Counted from the stretch's first letter, positions 10,544 through 21,857 are shown. The stretch is DNA of 64,000 nucleotides from Bicyclus anynana (GCF_947172395.1 NC_069098.1:4395001-4459000), one strand, 5' to 3'. Numbers and translations are program-made. Notes: generated by a model from the sequence alone, not told the origin.

Positions 10544-10990
10544 CTATATATATAAAACAAAAGTCGGGTTTGTTACAACACTTATAACTCGAAATCTGCT
10601 GGACCGATTTTCAAGGTTTTTGATTCGTTAGATTTGTCTCCGCCAAGAATAGCAGAATACATCATAAAAACAATGAAAACTCGACCAATAAATAATAATA
10701 AAAGATGAATAATTTTCGATAAATGTTACTTTGTTTAGTACCTGTCAAATACTATATAAGACTGACATTTACGCGTTGCGTTCATAAATTTATTTTGTGT
10801 AAATTAAAGTTTCTATTTCCGAAAACAATTTCTAAGATTTATTCTATTAGAAGTTGGGTATGGGTAGGGTGGGGGTAGAGTAGGAGTAGGGTAGAGCAAG
10901 GTAGGGTAGGGGTAGGGTAGAGTAGGAGTAGGTGTAATGTAGGGGTAGGAGTGGGGTAGTGTAAGGTAGGGATAGAAAAGAAGTGCACAT
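10544..10990 (+). mobile_element. Helitron-like 5' end with G-rich minisatellite
   Basis: Begins TCTATATATATAAAAC with GGACCGATTTTCAAGG, resembling a Helitron 5' region, and contains a block of GGGTA/GGTAGAG units at 10857-10975. The minus-strand ORF 10813-11142 is low-complexity Pro/Tyr/Thr from this block and not a gene. A 3' end is not clear. Confidence 0.4.
10857..10975 (+). repeat. Imperfect GGGTAGGGTAG minisatellite
   Basis: About 120 bp of variant 5-6 bp units with many runs of three to five G on the plus strand. The unit is not the insect telomere repeat. Strand asymmetry is extreme against an AT-rich background. Confidence 0.85.
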
Positions 10991-11660
10991 AAGTCAATGC
11001 GAGGCTTGATCGGGTCGGCTTGTAAATAATAAAATTTAATATTTGAACAAGCTTTTAAATGTAGCACCAGAATCTTGACCAAGACAAATGAGCTCAAACT
11101 CGATAGGTTTATCTTGTTTATTAATATCAAGCGAGTAAGCATGCTGCCGGTTCAAAACCGTGAAGTTTGGTTATTTATTTGGTTAATTAGTATATTTCGA
11201 ACCTTTTTTTCAAATACTATACGAAATTAATACTGTTTAGGTATATTCAATTTGATATGAGCCAACTAACGTATTTGTACCAATTTAGTTGCCGAGAATT
11301 GACCCATACATAATTAAAGGGCAAGTTATATAAAATCTTATTACGAAGTTCGTCCCAAAATATACTAGTTATATAGTGAACAACATATTTCAATTCTCTG
11401 TATTGTAGATATTTCTATTACACGTGTCCCTTCGGAGTAAGGGAATTATAATAAAGGCGCAAGAATATCCCCGACGGGAGCATCACAGATACGTCTGTAA
11501 AGATAAAATGCCGACCTACAGAATAACCCTTCCAACGAATAGGAAAATATTACCGTAGCTACAAAGGTGTATCGTATTTACTTTTAATATTGTGATGTAA
11601 TATCTACAATATATCAAGCCTTAGTGACATTTTATCGGATATAATATTAAATCAAATTCA
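10991..11660. other. Unassigned stretch
   Basis: 11400-11640 has moderate GC content and matches no family in the window; the rest is AT-rich. No gene seen. Confidence 0.4.
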
Positions 11661-11663
11661 TTG

Positions 11664-11875
11664 CAAATAGTCCACCACGCTGGCCTAATGAGGATTGACG
11701 AACTTCACGCGCGAAGAGAATTTCGAAAATTCTCTGGTATGCAGGTTTCCTCACGATGTTTGCCTTTACCGTTTGAGACACGTGATATTTAATTTCTTAA
11801 AATGCACATAACCAAAAGGTTGGAGGTGCATTTCCTTGACGGCAGAGGTTATATCCACTGGGCTATCACAAATTC
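11664..11875 (-). mobile_element. SINE-1 copy, internally shortened
   Basis: Minus-strand head (GATAGCCCAGTGGATATAAC) passes directly into TGCCGTCAAGGAAATGCACC: the B-box region is deleted. The body with CACGTGTCTCAAACGGTAA and the GCCAGCGTGGTGGACTATT end are present. No tail repeat. Confidence 0.75.
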
Positions 11876-11879
11876 ATTA

Positions 11880-13260
11880 GTTCCATGGCATTTATTCAAG
11901 TAGACATGACGAAACTATAAGGATTCCTTATGGACTACTAAACCCTAAAATTTAGGGTATAAATAGCTAGTTATTTCACACTTTACAATAAATATAATTA
12001 ACTTGTACTTAAGGTTAGAACAATTAGATATTAGATATAGTTAATATATTTTGAATACCATTTTATAAAAAAAACAACACATAATTTAAAATGAATAAGT
12101 TATGAAATAACATGCATTTTCTACCTTCATTTCTAATTTGTTTGTTCGTAAACAGTATGGCTTTAGTATAGGATGAGGTTTACTCCTGGTCCATTAATTA
12201 ATTGCATATTTTTTTCAATTTAAACCATAATTATAGTATTTCAATTACTTTGTGCAGTGAATAAAAAATAATGCGAATCCTTTGTAGTAATAAATAAGAA
12301 ACAATTTACCATAGCAATTGCTTTGTGTTCAACAATGTCATTCATGCCGTAGCGCAAGCCAACTCGGCAATTTCACGGCGTTATAAACTCATTTTAGCTC
12401 TCAACTCCCGTTTAAGTTTGCACAAAGTAAAATATTTCGTACCGGGAACACGGTGTTTTCAATGGAAAATAGGTCGGGACACGTTTTGTTGGATTGCCTC
12501 AGCTGGGAAGCCATCTTGGTACGGCAATTGGCTTAGTTTTGATTGATGTTGGGACTTGATTGATTATTATCCGAAGATATTATTTGCTAACGATATCGGC
12601 TTTATTTGACGGCTTAAAGGCACGTTTTGTAATGGAACAGAATATTAAACTAGGCTCGTCTTCTATTTAATAGAATTTAAAATTATATTTCACAACTACG
12701 GGACGCTTGCGTCTTCGTCCGCGTGAAATTCAGATTTTCTCAAATTTTGTAGGAACTATAGATTTTTTTTTGGAGTTAAAAAGTAGTAACTGTATAGTAT
12801 AGTATGTTGCTCAAAAACCGCCTCTCTCTTTCAGTGAAGGTTCAAAAATCAAATCTTATCAGTATCTATAAGCAAGCTTAGTCGAACCTACTTAGTGTTT
12901 ACTATAAAATGAATGTAATAATGTAGAGTAATATATTGTTATCTAATGAAAAGTTACTCGGAAGAAGCTAGTCGTACGTAAACCGTACTAATGATATATA
13001 ATTATTGATACGGATATATTGTTTGACAATTATTATATTTTGAAATTTTTTAATTTGTATTTTATTTCTTTTTTAATTTTAATTTTTTTTTTTAATATTT
13101 ACTAAACAAGAATTTTACAATTAAGTTATACGAAAAATTAAAAAGAATATATAAATCAGACAAATTTGGAGCTTCCGCTATTCTAGAAATAAGAAAATAT
13201 AAGGAAAAACATGTCTAAATAATTGATAAGTTTTATTTTTCAAGTCGATTAACAAAGTTC
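11880..13260. other. Mostly unassigned AT-rich DNA with a GC-balanced island
   Basis: 12330-12560 is balanced in composition and holds a 73-codon plus ORF with no recognisable motif; it shares only GGCAATTGGCTTAG with about 625 near the window start. A Helitron-like C 3' fragment lies at 12690-12800. The rest is A/T-run sequence. Confidence 0.4.
12690..12800 (-). mobile_element. Helitron-like family C 3' fragment
   Basis: On the plus strand GGACGCTTGCGTCTTCGTCC, then GTGAAATTCAG, then GTAGGAACTATAGATTTTT parallels the inverted 3' half of the copy at 21638. The CTAG end itself is lost. Confidence 0.5.
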
Positions 13261-13266
13261 TTACGT

Positions 13267-13299
13267 CTAATAAAAATGTGTTTTCCTTTCCAGGTAAGT
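13267..13299 (+). promoter_or_regulatory. Candidate recursive splice site (ratcheting point)
   Basis: A branch-point-like CTAAT (13267-13271) is followed 23 nt later by a pyrimidine tract and acceptor TTTTCCTTTCCAG ending at 13293, joined directly to a consensus donor GTAAGT at 13294. This acceptor-donor fusion is the known signature of recursive splicing in long insect introns. The 100 bp downstream matches no repeat family here. It implies a plus-strand host gene. Chance occurrence cannot be excluded without RNA data. Confidence 0.45.
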
Positions 13300-14474
13300 T
13301 CCCGCCCGTCTTATAAATTACCAAAGAAGTTGCCGAAGAATCTACGGGCTTTAATTAAAACAGTAGGTTAGAAGGTTTCTTGAAATAATTCAACAAGAAA
13401 CCCTTTGTTCCCTTGTTGGATGTTCTTGCTTATCTGCGATTCTTGTTATGTTTGTTACTTTTTGAAGAGTTAAATTTTTGTTTCACCTGTAAAAGAATGT
13501 TGATTTTTTAGTTTTTGATTTAATTTTCATGAAATTTCTTTTGGCTTAAGTTTTTTTTCAATAACACTTGTGAAATAAGAAATATTTATTAAAACCACAG
13601 AATATAGAACGCTTTTCAAAACACTCAATTTATTTTACAATGGTATAGTGGCTTTCAATGTAGCAAAGAAGCTGCCTTGGAAGAATTATATTATAATGCT
13701 ATAATCCTCGCAATACCTAAACATTTCATTGTAATGCTTACTCCTGTTTTTAGATAAAAAAATTGTAAAAGGAACACGCAATTAACAGTAATAACCAACT
13801 TTTTAAAGAAGAAGTTTTTATTGTGACTAAAAATATATTATATATATATATATATAATAATAATATTAAATACATTTTCTGTTTAACTTATACTTTCGAA
13901 GATTTTATAAGAGGTTGACCTAATTAGGTCCCCAGTCATTAATAAATTGTAAGAAACTTTGAAACTGCTAATGTATTTATTGTATTAAGTCTTGGTTAAA
14001 GGTTCATTTTCTGAAATTTAATACATAAGAATAATTAAACACGCTTTTTCTTTAAGACTTTTTTAGTGTAGAATGATGATAATAAAAAAAAACAAAATTT
14101 TAGCGTTAAATTTCCATTATTTATTCGGCAGGAAAATCTGTTGCGAAAATTGCTAGTCTATTTCATGTATGAAACACGATTTAAAAGGGTAATAGAAAAA
14201 GAATTGAAAAAACTATATAACTAGAAAAAAAAAAAATGGAATCATACATGAATAAAAAAGATATGAAAAATTCGGCACCGTTGTGAATGTTCAAACGTAG
14301 TATTCGGCTTTTTATGGTATGTTATGGTTTTTATCGCGTCCGGAACGGTGGATTGGTCCCATGAGGATTAGGTGCTTATGGTGGAGGGAGAGGAGAGAAT
14401 CGACTGTGAACCGTTACAGTCGTACTATCTCTGTTGGGGATATTATCTCATATCTACGAGCATCGATATAAATC
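13300..14474. other. AT-rich stretch
   Basis: Holds an (AT)n run at 13838-13857 and A/T homopolymer runs. 13300-13460 is less AT-rich and may be conserved. No ORF of interest. Confidence 0.45.
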
Positions 14475-14762
14475 GTTAGATGGGCCACATGGGCCAGTAC
14501 GCACAATTTTATGTCTTTACCCAAAGACGTGCACGCACATCTTATCTTAGTACGTAACAAGCGCATGGTGTGAGTGGACGTGGACTTAAAAAAATATTTA
14601 GAGTGTTTGCTTATTTCAATCCCTTAATTATGCCTTCGTGTTCATTTTGGAAGTGTAAAAACACAAGCCACAGCATGAATAAAGAGAAATGTGTTACGAG
14701 TGATGACGTACTCAATGTGCGAAACCAATGACAATTCCGCGACGCTTTGAGGCCCATCTAAC
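14475..14762 (+). mobile_element. Non-autonomous DNA transposon relic with THAP-like start
   Basis: Bounded by a perfect 12 bp inverted repeat, GTTAGATGGGCC at 14475-14486 and GGCCCATCTAAC at 14751-14762. Inside lies a short reading frame resembling the start of a THAP zinc finger. P superfamily transposases carry THAP domains, so a P-like internal-deletion derivative is the likeliest origin. No clear 8 bp target duplication was found. Confidence 0.45.
14630..14731 (+). pseudogene. Truncated THAP-like N-terminus
   Basis: A 33-codon frame begins MPSCSFWKCKNTS and stops at 14729-14731. The Met-Pro-x-Cys-x4-Cys-x-Asn pattern matches the start of THAP C2CH zinc fingers (first two metal-binding Cys at residues 4 and 9). 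The distal Cys and His, and the rest of the domain, are missing. It lies within the inverted-repeat element at 14475-14762. The short length makes coincidence possible. Confidence 0.4.
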
Positions 14763-14860
14763 AACCTACGATCAATGTCTACGAGTATAGTACACTACAT
14801 TTTTTACATGGAATAAGATTATAATAGGTCATATTAAAAAAAATGATATTTTTTATTCAC

Positions 14861-14950
14861 TAGAGGACGCATGAAATTCAGTTATTCACACATACCAGGG
14901 TTACCATTACCATTTTTCAGGGATAAAAGTAGTCTATTTCCCGTAAGTTG
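14861..14950 (-). mobile_element. Helitron-like family C 3' fragment
   Basis: On the plus strand CACTAGAGGACGC, then ATGAAATTCAGTTATTCACA, then CAGGGATAAAAGTAGTCTAT: the 3' part of family C inverted, lacking the rest of the element. Confidence 0.55.
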
Positions 14951-14954
14951 TTCC

Positions 14955-15890
14955 CGTGGTCGACATGAGTTCTTAATCTCATCCTATAGTCTGGCAAGTT
15001 CGTTGATAATACTCGCATGATATGCGGGTGACAGGGGAAAGACGCGGGTGTGAAATCGTGCGTGCGGGGAAGTGACGTGGGATTTTCATTCATCGCTACA
15101 AGCCCTTCAAGCGCGAAACATCGGGAGTATTACGAACGAAGTTGCCAAGCTATAATGATGTGAAGCTGTTCCTCTAATAGCTTTTCCTTTACCACATCTC
15201 GAAAGCTTGCAGCTATTGCTTTAGTATCAGACTTACCCCTTGTGGTACATATTTAACTTCACAACCAAGAGACACGAGTATGTTTAAGAATACAATAAGT
15301 GGACGCGAGACAAACGGCGAACAATATTAACGTTTATTGTATATTGTGTGCATTAAAACCCCCCATAAAGAGGGTGAACGACCCCGGGGGTTTATTAAGC
15401 CATTAGCCATGAAATAGGACCCTATATCTCTTCACTACAGATGAAATAAATAAAGCAAATCGCCGAAGCCGTTTGTAAGTCTTTATAATCGTAACCACCA
15501 TTGCTACATCAACTAAATGGCAACCTTATAATAAATAAAACAGGGTTGATTTTTCTATAGCAGTTAGAAAAGGTTTTGTATTAAGAATTTAATGGGATTC
15601 TAGTAGCGAAGCCGAGGTTGTTCAAACAGTTGGGATTGAAGGGACTTAGGATGGCGTAAAACACGGTGCTAATGGCTCGCAGGGTACACATATTCAGTCG
15701 ATTGACATATTGAGAGTGATAGCTAACTTATGTTTAACTGAAGGGTAACGTAACGCGTTACGGCGCCATTGTGTCTGGCTTCCCATTCTCTCACGCATAC
15801 GGCAACAGGTTTAAGTTATTACTTCTGTCGAGCGTTCCGAGAAGTACGTTTTTTTATATTTAATAATATCATCATTCTGTACTTTTTTAG
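14955..15890. other. Unassigned, partly unique-looking stretch
   Basis: 15000-15320 is GC-balanced and matches no family in the window. 15749-15762 is a perfect palindrome CGTAACGCGTTACG in a GC-rich patch that may belong to an unrecognised MITE. No gene. Confidence 0.4.
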
Positions 15891-15893
15891 TAC

Positions 15894-16078
15894 TATTATA
15901 AAGAGGTAAAGTTTGTGGTATTTATTGTACGGGGTAATCTCTGGATCTACTCAACCGATTTTGAAAATTATGTTACTTCTAGAAAGCCACGTTATTTGTG
16001 AGCGTCATAGGCTTTATTTTATCTTTGTATTCTCACGGAAACGGGAACTACGCGAGTGAAACTACTGCCAGTACTTGA
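15894..16078 (+). mobile_element. Helitron-like family B copy
   Basis: Carries ATTATAAAGAGGTAAAG, GTAATCTCTGGATCTACTC, AGAAAGCCACGTTATTTGTG and CTACGCGAGTGAAAC, the layout of the tandem pair at 27902-28292. The terminal CTAG is degraded to AGTACT-like sequence. Confidence 0.65.
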
Positions 16079-16079
16079 T

Positions 16080-17150
16080 AACGTCATTAAGATTTAGATT
16101 TAGGTATATCCGAAAAACGAAATGAAAAGTCTCCATCTTTTACACTCGAGTGGGTTATGAAACGGTTGCAAGAGATTATTAAAACTGGAGTGTATTTTTT
16201 TATACAACGCATTGATTTTAGATTTGTTAATTAGTTTAAACGTTAAGATATTAATTAATAATTATAATTATTATCGATACGGTTTTCTTTTTATTGGAAA
16301 ATTACAATCTTTACAATATTAAAGTCCTACGAAGTACGAGTAACATCCTATTAGCTATACAAATCATGCCCACGTGAAATGGTGGCAAGACTTTTGACTG
16401 AATTTCCACAGTTCTGACAGCCTGGCCGATCCTTGCAAAAATAAGCTAGTCCTTATATCACCAATTGATAAATATCGCAAGCATTCAGAGATATACCTAC
16501 AATGACATTAAGTGTAATAGGCATTTAGGAGAGTCATTAAAACAAAAATCTAGACAAGTACCTACAGTAATGTACAGTAGTAATAACAAATCTAGTCTAG
16601 TATCTTCCATCATGAATTCCTGAAGATTGCATTTTAATGTAAGCAAGAAAGTACCTAGTACTCAATCGCTGACAATACAGACTTCCAACTCACTCTGCTT
16701 TTATAGCGGACGTAAAATTTTTACAGTTCCGGACTTTTAGCGTTGCGAATAACTTCGGCTCATTGCCCATTCGGGGTCCCCGGTTTGATTGCAGATAATT
16801 TTCTATTACAGTGGCCCATTTACAGGCCGATACGAAGAGAGGCTTAAGTTTATGCCAATCCTAAAGTATATTGTCAAGTAAAAGTTGTATCTAACTATCC
16901 GCTCGGCTTTGTCTACGTAGATAGCAGTACCTTTATAACGTAGTAGAGATAGGCCTAACATGGGACCATCGATATATCTAGTGAATATAAATAGACCATT
17001 AATATCAACCATAACGTCGCAATATATCACTACGGATATATCACTCTCTCTTTCATTGCGTTGGGACGAAAGAGATGGGACTGGGACTAGTCCGCCGACA
17101 TTTTTCTATTTTTCTTCATGATATGTCGTTGGCCATGCCTACTGGGAAGT
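16080..17150. other. Unassigned stretch
   Basis: No repeat family or gene recognised. ORFs at 16806-17030 (minus) and 17075-17347 (plus) carry no motif; the second runs into RTE fragments in the wrong frame. Confidence 0.4.
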
Positions 17151-17151
17151 G

Positions 17152-17383
17152 TCATCATCATCATCTGCGGATCTCCTCATTTCTGATTCGATCACGCAGA
17201 GATACTCCAAGCATTTCTCGTTCCATCGAGCCTATGAACTCGGCATGGCAGCATTCGGGAAACTTCACGATATCTTTCTATCTGAATTCCTCAGTGCCTG
17301 AAGACAAAAGTCTTCGAACAGTGCCTCTTGGCAGTGTTGACCTATGATTTCGACACTTGGACGCTGACTATGGGCCTCATACT
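17152..17383 (-). mobile_element. RTE-type LINE fragment with internal inversion
   Basis: 17152-17229 is minus-strand RTE sequence, equivalent to residues RNEEIRR of the 28697-28990 fragment, next to a CAT-repeat. 17290-17383 is plus-strand sequence encoding PQCLKTKVFEQC and TYDFDTWTLTMGLI, which should lie immediately upstream. A (tail)-(minus 3' part)-(plus 5' part) order is what twin priming of a LINE insertion would leave. Not functional. Confidence 0.7.
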
Positions 17384-17849
17384 AACTAAATTTCGAAAGT
17401 ACCTACTGTTTTTTTACAAATTTTTGTTTTTCCAATTTTTATATATACAACCAAAATGAACGAACCCCTTTAAATTTGAGCTAAAATGGCATACAGCACC
17501 AAATGAGTGGATTTGCTGAGAAGCAGCGTCACAGGAGCTTAGTTCTAGAAGAAAACTTTCCGATTTTAGTGTTTGTATGCCAGCTCAGAGAGAGAACATT
17601 ATTACCTACTTTGTTAAGCGAATTTTTGGCTCGCTCTCAATCTCCCTAAAGCCGAAGTGACAATGTAACTGGGTATCGTCACTACCCCATAACTTTCCCA
17701 TATTCCGTATCTCTCATGGCTTAAACTTTCACAGGGGAGTCGTGGGCGATAGCGCTTATCTGCAGCTTAGGGTATTTTGTGTGGGAGTAACGTTAAGTAG
17801 GTAACGGAACTATTTTTGTAATAATCAAGCATTATAGGATATATTTCGG

Positions 17850-18110
17850 AGAGTGTGCTCAGGAGCTATTCGACGTCATACCACCTTCGCCTTTTTACCA
17901 TCGCACCGCAAGACATCGGGTGGGTTTTCATCCCTATGTTGTAGGTTTCCCTAGGACCCGTACAAAACGCTTTGCGTCTTCTTTTCTCATACGCACGGCT
18001 TAGGTTTGGAATACCCTTCCCAAGTCTGTGTTTCCTGAATCTTATAACCTGGGCAAGCTTGTCCCATCTTAGACTGTATCTATACTTACTATCAGGTTAG
18101 ATCATGGTCA
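17850..18110 (+). pseudogene. Non-LTR retrotransposon RT C-terminal remnant
   Basis: A broken frame around 17995-18055 reads VWNTLPKSVFPESYNLGKL with a stop just before it, the motif seen near the C-terminus of Jockey/CR1-like reverse transcriptase ORFs. Upstream 17910-17985 fits the preceding residues with stops and frameshifts. The 3' part (CCATCTTAGACTG to GGTTAGATCATGGTCAAACG, then A-run) resembles a retroelement tail. Dead copy. Confidence 0.5.
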
Positions 18111-18111
18111 A

Positions 18112-18830
18112 ACGCGAGCCCATTTTGCATTAAAAAAAATCAAGATTTTAAAAAGTTAAAAGTTCCTCCGGCACTCATGGTTTTTGTTAGACTAACTGCT
18201 TTTTTACATTATAGTCTTTTATGTTATAGAAAAACGCCGATATCACAAAGGATTATTGGGTCGTCATTAATAATTATAGTAAGAATAAAGAACCATTTCT
18301 TTTAAGTAAGTTTTCAAATATCTACGGAACCCTAAAAAAGAAATCGCATAGGTCATCATCATAAAAAAATCTCTAGCAATATATAGCTTTTCATTTTACA
18401 AAATATTTTATACCTTTTATAAAACAAAAAATTCAATGCGGATCTTTGCAAATTAGATAAAAGAAGATAATTATTTAAAACCAAGTAAACCTTGTCGGAA
18501 AATTTTAGAGAGCATATTAGTTATCGGATGCACTGAATTTCGGAAGATAGCTTGGAAAAATTACCCACCACTATGACTTAATTTTTCATAAACCACGTTC
18601 ATAATTTTGTTTGATTCCATGAATACCACATAGAGAAAGTTTAAGTATATATTTGCTCCAACCATAGGACTACTTTATTTTAATACTGATCATTGCTACC
18701 TAAGCGATAGGCTTTATTATATATGAAGATAATACTTAAATAGGCTAAACTTATTATAAAAATAAAATATAAGGAAATATCAATACAACTACAACTACAA
18801 AATTAAAATAAATTAAAACTAAAACTAATA
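18112..18830. other. AT-rich stretch without recognised features
   Basis: A/T runs and no ORF of interest. Its right end could be the 3' UTR of the minus-strand LINE remnant at 18832-19332. Confidence 0.4.
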
Positions 18831-18831
18831 C

Positions 18832-19332
18832 CTAAAAATATTTATCAAAATTTGCCGCCCTTGGTAGTGTGCCCATCACGCAGGCAGCATTCCCGCGTTG
18901 AATTGCGATTGAAATTCTTTGCGCGAGATAGCTGCCCGCCCGAGGGTCGCCTGTTGCCTCTCTGAGGCGTTTGCTGATCTCCTTGTGGAGAGTCTGAGCG
19001 CTCCTGCCCCATGGGCCTAGTGGCTTGACGCCAAACGGGACGAATTCATATTGGGCGCCGAAATTTGGAATTTCAATTGCATAATATTTACCCAACCCAA
19101 CAGGGGATGTAAGGAAAACATTTGGATGCAAACCAGATAAAATAATATCTTGACTGACGACATTATTCAAATATGACGAATACGCCAGCTCAGAGACAGT
19201 CTCGAATGAAATTCGAAAAGTCAATAGTGAGATCAAAGAAAAAGTGATTAAGGTTGGGGAGGATTTTTGTTTTGTCCTTGATTCCCAACACGAGCGGGAG
19301 GAAATCCCTCGAGGTATCGACCCTAACGACAA
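18832..19332 (-). pseudogene. LINE ORF C-terminal remnant (166 codons)
   Basis: The longest recognisable protein piece on the minus strand. Residues 97-109 read FVPFGVKPLGPWG and 131-149 RAGSYLAQRISIAIQRGNA, then MGTLP, a conserved C-terminal block I associate with a family of LINE polyproteins downstream of the reverse transcriptase in many invertebrates. The catalytic FxDD-type motif and endonuclease are absent, so it is a 5'-truncated insertion. The start Met is arbitrary. No clear poly(A) tail at the low-coordinate side. Confidence 0.65.
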
Positions 19333-19334
19333 GT

Positions 19335-20488
19335 GTATTCTGCGATTTAATACTTTATTTTAATGATATTAAGATTTATTATACAACGCGTTTGTATTTA
19401 ATATCCGTGGGCGGGAAGTGTAAAGTAAATCAATACAAACACCTTTTCATTTGCAGACGGGAAAGTCGTTTGAGGGGTGCGCCAAGGGTGTGAATGAGTG
19501 GTCCTGGTCCCTAATTTATTTGAAGATGACCACTTTTTGTTTTATGACCGGTCCTTATCTGCTAAGCTTAATAATCCACATCGTTAAGGTCACCTTTGTC
19601 ATAATCAGATTAATTAACCTTTAAGTGCTGGCCTCAACAAAAAAGGATCCTAAAATAACATGACCAATAATTCACTTTCCTTATCGAAATAAGCAAAAAT
19701 TTTAAATTTTTGTTATTAATAAAATATATGAATTCATTTATTTTTGTATTTGTCTCAGCAAAAAAATTAATTTGATTGGCGTGCACTTCATATAGCATAA
19801 ATTCAATGCATACCCTGAAGATTCATACTTGCATTGGAAGAGGAATTTTCCATTTTGTTCAAACGTTTAGAGCCTACCCTAGTCGAAAGCCATGCGCACG
19901 CCACTGAGGGCCATACCAAATTACAAAACAAATTTCACAAACAAGAACTCAATCCCATGAAATCCCTCGATAAGATCCAAGATAGAATCCCAATACACAC
20001 CCGCGCGTTGCCAGACCCCGTCTAGTAATCGACGGGGAATGGAATTTTATCCACTTACTCTCCAGAGCACGGGAGAGTGGTTGTTTCTTTCATGAGAAAT
20101 TGTGAACATAAGCGTTTCAAATTTCTAAAAGCCATTCCCCTCCATAACACAATAAGGAGGAGCGAAGTCAAGAAAAAACGAATTTAACCCGAGAATACTC
20201 GGATGTTTCATATTTTCACCAAACACGCCTCAGGCCGAGATTATTATGTTTGCCCCGTACTCGAGATCGACTTTATATGGAAATTGGAGTCTATGTAATA
20301 ATGTAAAAACGTTCTTTGCAGAAGCAGCGTGTGTTTGCTTTCCGGGAAATAAAAGATGCAATATGCGAAATTTATTTACCCTTAAAAGCTTGGAATTAAT
20401 TTCTTAAAATAGCCCTCTGAAGAAAAGCTTGTAAAATAGATTTTGAAAAAAATCTTAAGCCTCAGAATATTTTTCAAATACTCTACAT
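19335..20488. other. Unassigned stretch
   Basis: 19785-19825 carries GGCGTGCACTTCATA, the inverse of TATGAAGTGCACGCCTC at 32433, suggesting a shared unnamed repeat. Other ORFs (19254, 19834) have no motif. No gene seen. Confidence 0.4.
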
Positions 20489-20691
20489 TAATGACAAGCG
20501 TCCACAGAGCAATATCGTACGTAGAGGACGAATCGCATCAAACGGATTTTTTTAAATTTTGCGATACATAAAGTCCGTGCGATGTGGATCAGTGGACGCA
20601 CATGTATGACTTTCTATACAAAGAATACTAAAATCCATTTGATGCGATGCGTCCGTTACGTACGTTGCGGATCTGTGGACGCTTGCCATAA
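20489..20691. mobile_element. MITE with TAA target duplication (PIF/Harbinger-like)
   Basis: 197 bp element 20492-20688 flanked by TAA on both sides (20489-20491, 20689-20691). Ends are TGACAAGCGTCCACAG and CTGTGGACGCTTGCCA, with similarity between the arms continuing about 58 bp (CGTACGTA, GCATCGCATCAAA). A 3 bp TWA duplication is typical of PIF/Harbinger elements; the assignment rests on that alone. No transposase. Confidence 0.65.
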
Positions 20692-20694
20692 GGG

Positions 20695-21637
20695 ACCAAA
20701 GATTTGACACCGGACAAAAATTTCGATGTATTTTAAAAATAACTTGATTTAAAATAATGTAGTACATTTACAAACCAGGGAATTAAAATAAAATAAAGTT
20801 TAATATTTATTTTAACTCTTACGGTGGATGAAACCGCGGCGCCCTGTTCGTAATCTCCATAATTATCATAAATTGAAACAACATTATACGAATATTATTA
20901 TTGGAGCAAATAGAAGAATACTTACATAATATTATTGGAAAGGAAATAAATTCCGAAGCTGAAATATTTAAAAAAAAGAATTCGTTGTAAGTAAAATAAA
21001 TATATCGTTGGTGTTCATAACATTCCATATTCCATTTTCTCTGACAAATAAAATGTTGTCGCGAAAATCAACTTCAGTTAGTCAGAGAGGAGGAAAACTT
21101 ATATATTTATATAGATTTTTTATTTCCAATTCCTATATAGTTGGAATACGTGACAAAAAAACCCGCATTGCGTGTTCGGCGGACGATAGGACGTTTATAT
21201 TTTACGATCAAATCGGTATTGATATGAATAAGATTTTGCAATTCATAAAAATATACAGCATTCCAAGATTGGTAATAAAATTTCGGGTATGGAAATGTAT
21301 TTAAATCTATATTAAGTATTTATATGAATAACTTCTCGATTTTAAGATCAGAGTTATAAGTCTTTATACTCATTTGGTGATTAGCATTGTATGCATAACA
21401 TCAGGGTGCAAAATCGCTAATCAACAGAATTTTCTCAGATGAGCGAAAACAGATAGATTTTATTTTGTAGCTTGTTTTTTCTTTATTTTATTAATTAAGT
21501 CGGCAATCAATTTCCATAGTTTTATTTATTTAGTATAATATATAAAAGTAAGTCTACCAAATAAAACGAATTATTTTTATTAATCTGTTTTTTTTTTATC
21601 ATTGCGTAAATGTACAGAATGATGCCTTTATATTCGT
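20695..21637. other. AT-rich stretch
   Basis: Two ORFs of 69-98 codons (20819-21028 minus, 21008-21304 plus) overlap and lack motifs. Otherwise A/T-run sequence. Confidence 0.4.
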
Positions 21638-21857
21638 ACTAGCGGACGCCCGCGACTTTTGCCGATTGGAATTCAGTTTTTCACAAATCCCGCGGGAACC
21701 GTGGATTTTTCCGGGATGAAAAGTATGTGTTAATTCAGAGTAAAATCTATTTCCAATCTAAATTTCAGCCTAATCGCTTCAGTAGCCGCAGCGTAAAAGA
21801 GGAACAAACATACTTACAAACTTACACACAAACTTTCGCCTTTATAATATTAGTAGG
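21638..21857 (-). mobile_element. Helitron-like family C copy, full length
   Basis: The plus strand begins ACTAGCGGACGCCCGCGAC and ends TATAATATTAGTAGGA, the exact inverse of the copy at 2776-2975. About 220 bp and the most complete family C copy. The 78-codon plus ORF through it is incidental. Confidence 0.75.

Noticed and set aside
10857..10975. Telomeric repeat array
   Set aside because: Units are GGGTA/GGTAGAG variants, not regular TTAGG; isolated and imperfect.
10813..11142. 109-codon minus ORF rich in Pro, Tyr and Thr
   Set aside because: Its C-terminal half is the translated GGGTA minisatellite; the rest has no motif.
13478..13500. Minus-strand acceptor-donor junction TTTTACAG-GTGAAA
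   Set aside because: Donor half is weak (GTGAAA) and it is opposite in strand to the stronger nearby site.
17075..17347. 90-codon plus ORF
   Set aside because: Overlaps the inverted RTE pieces in a non-RTE frame.
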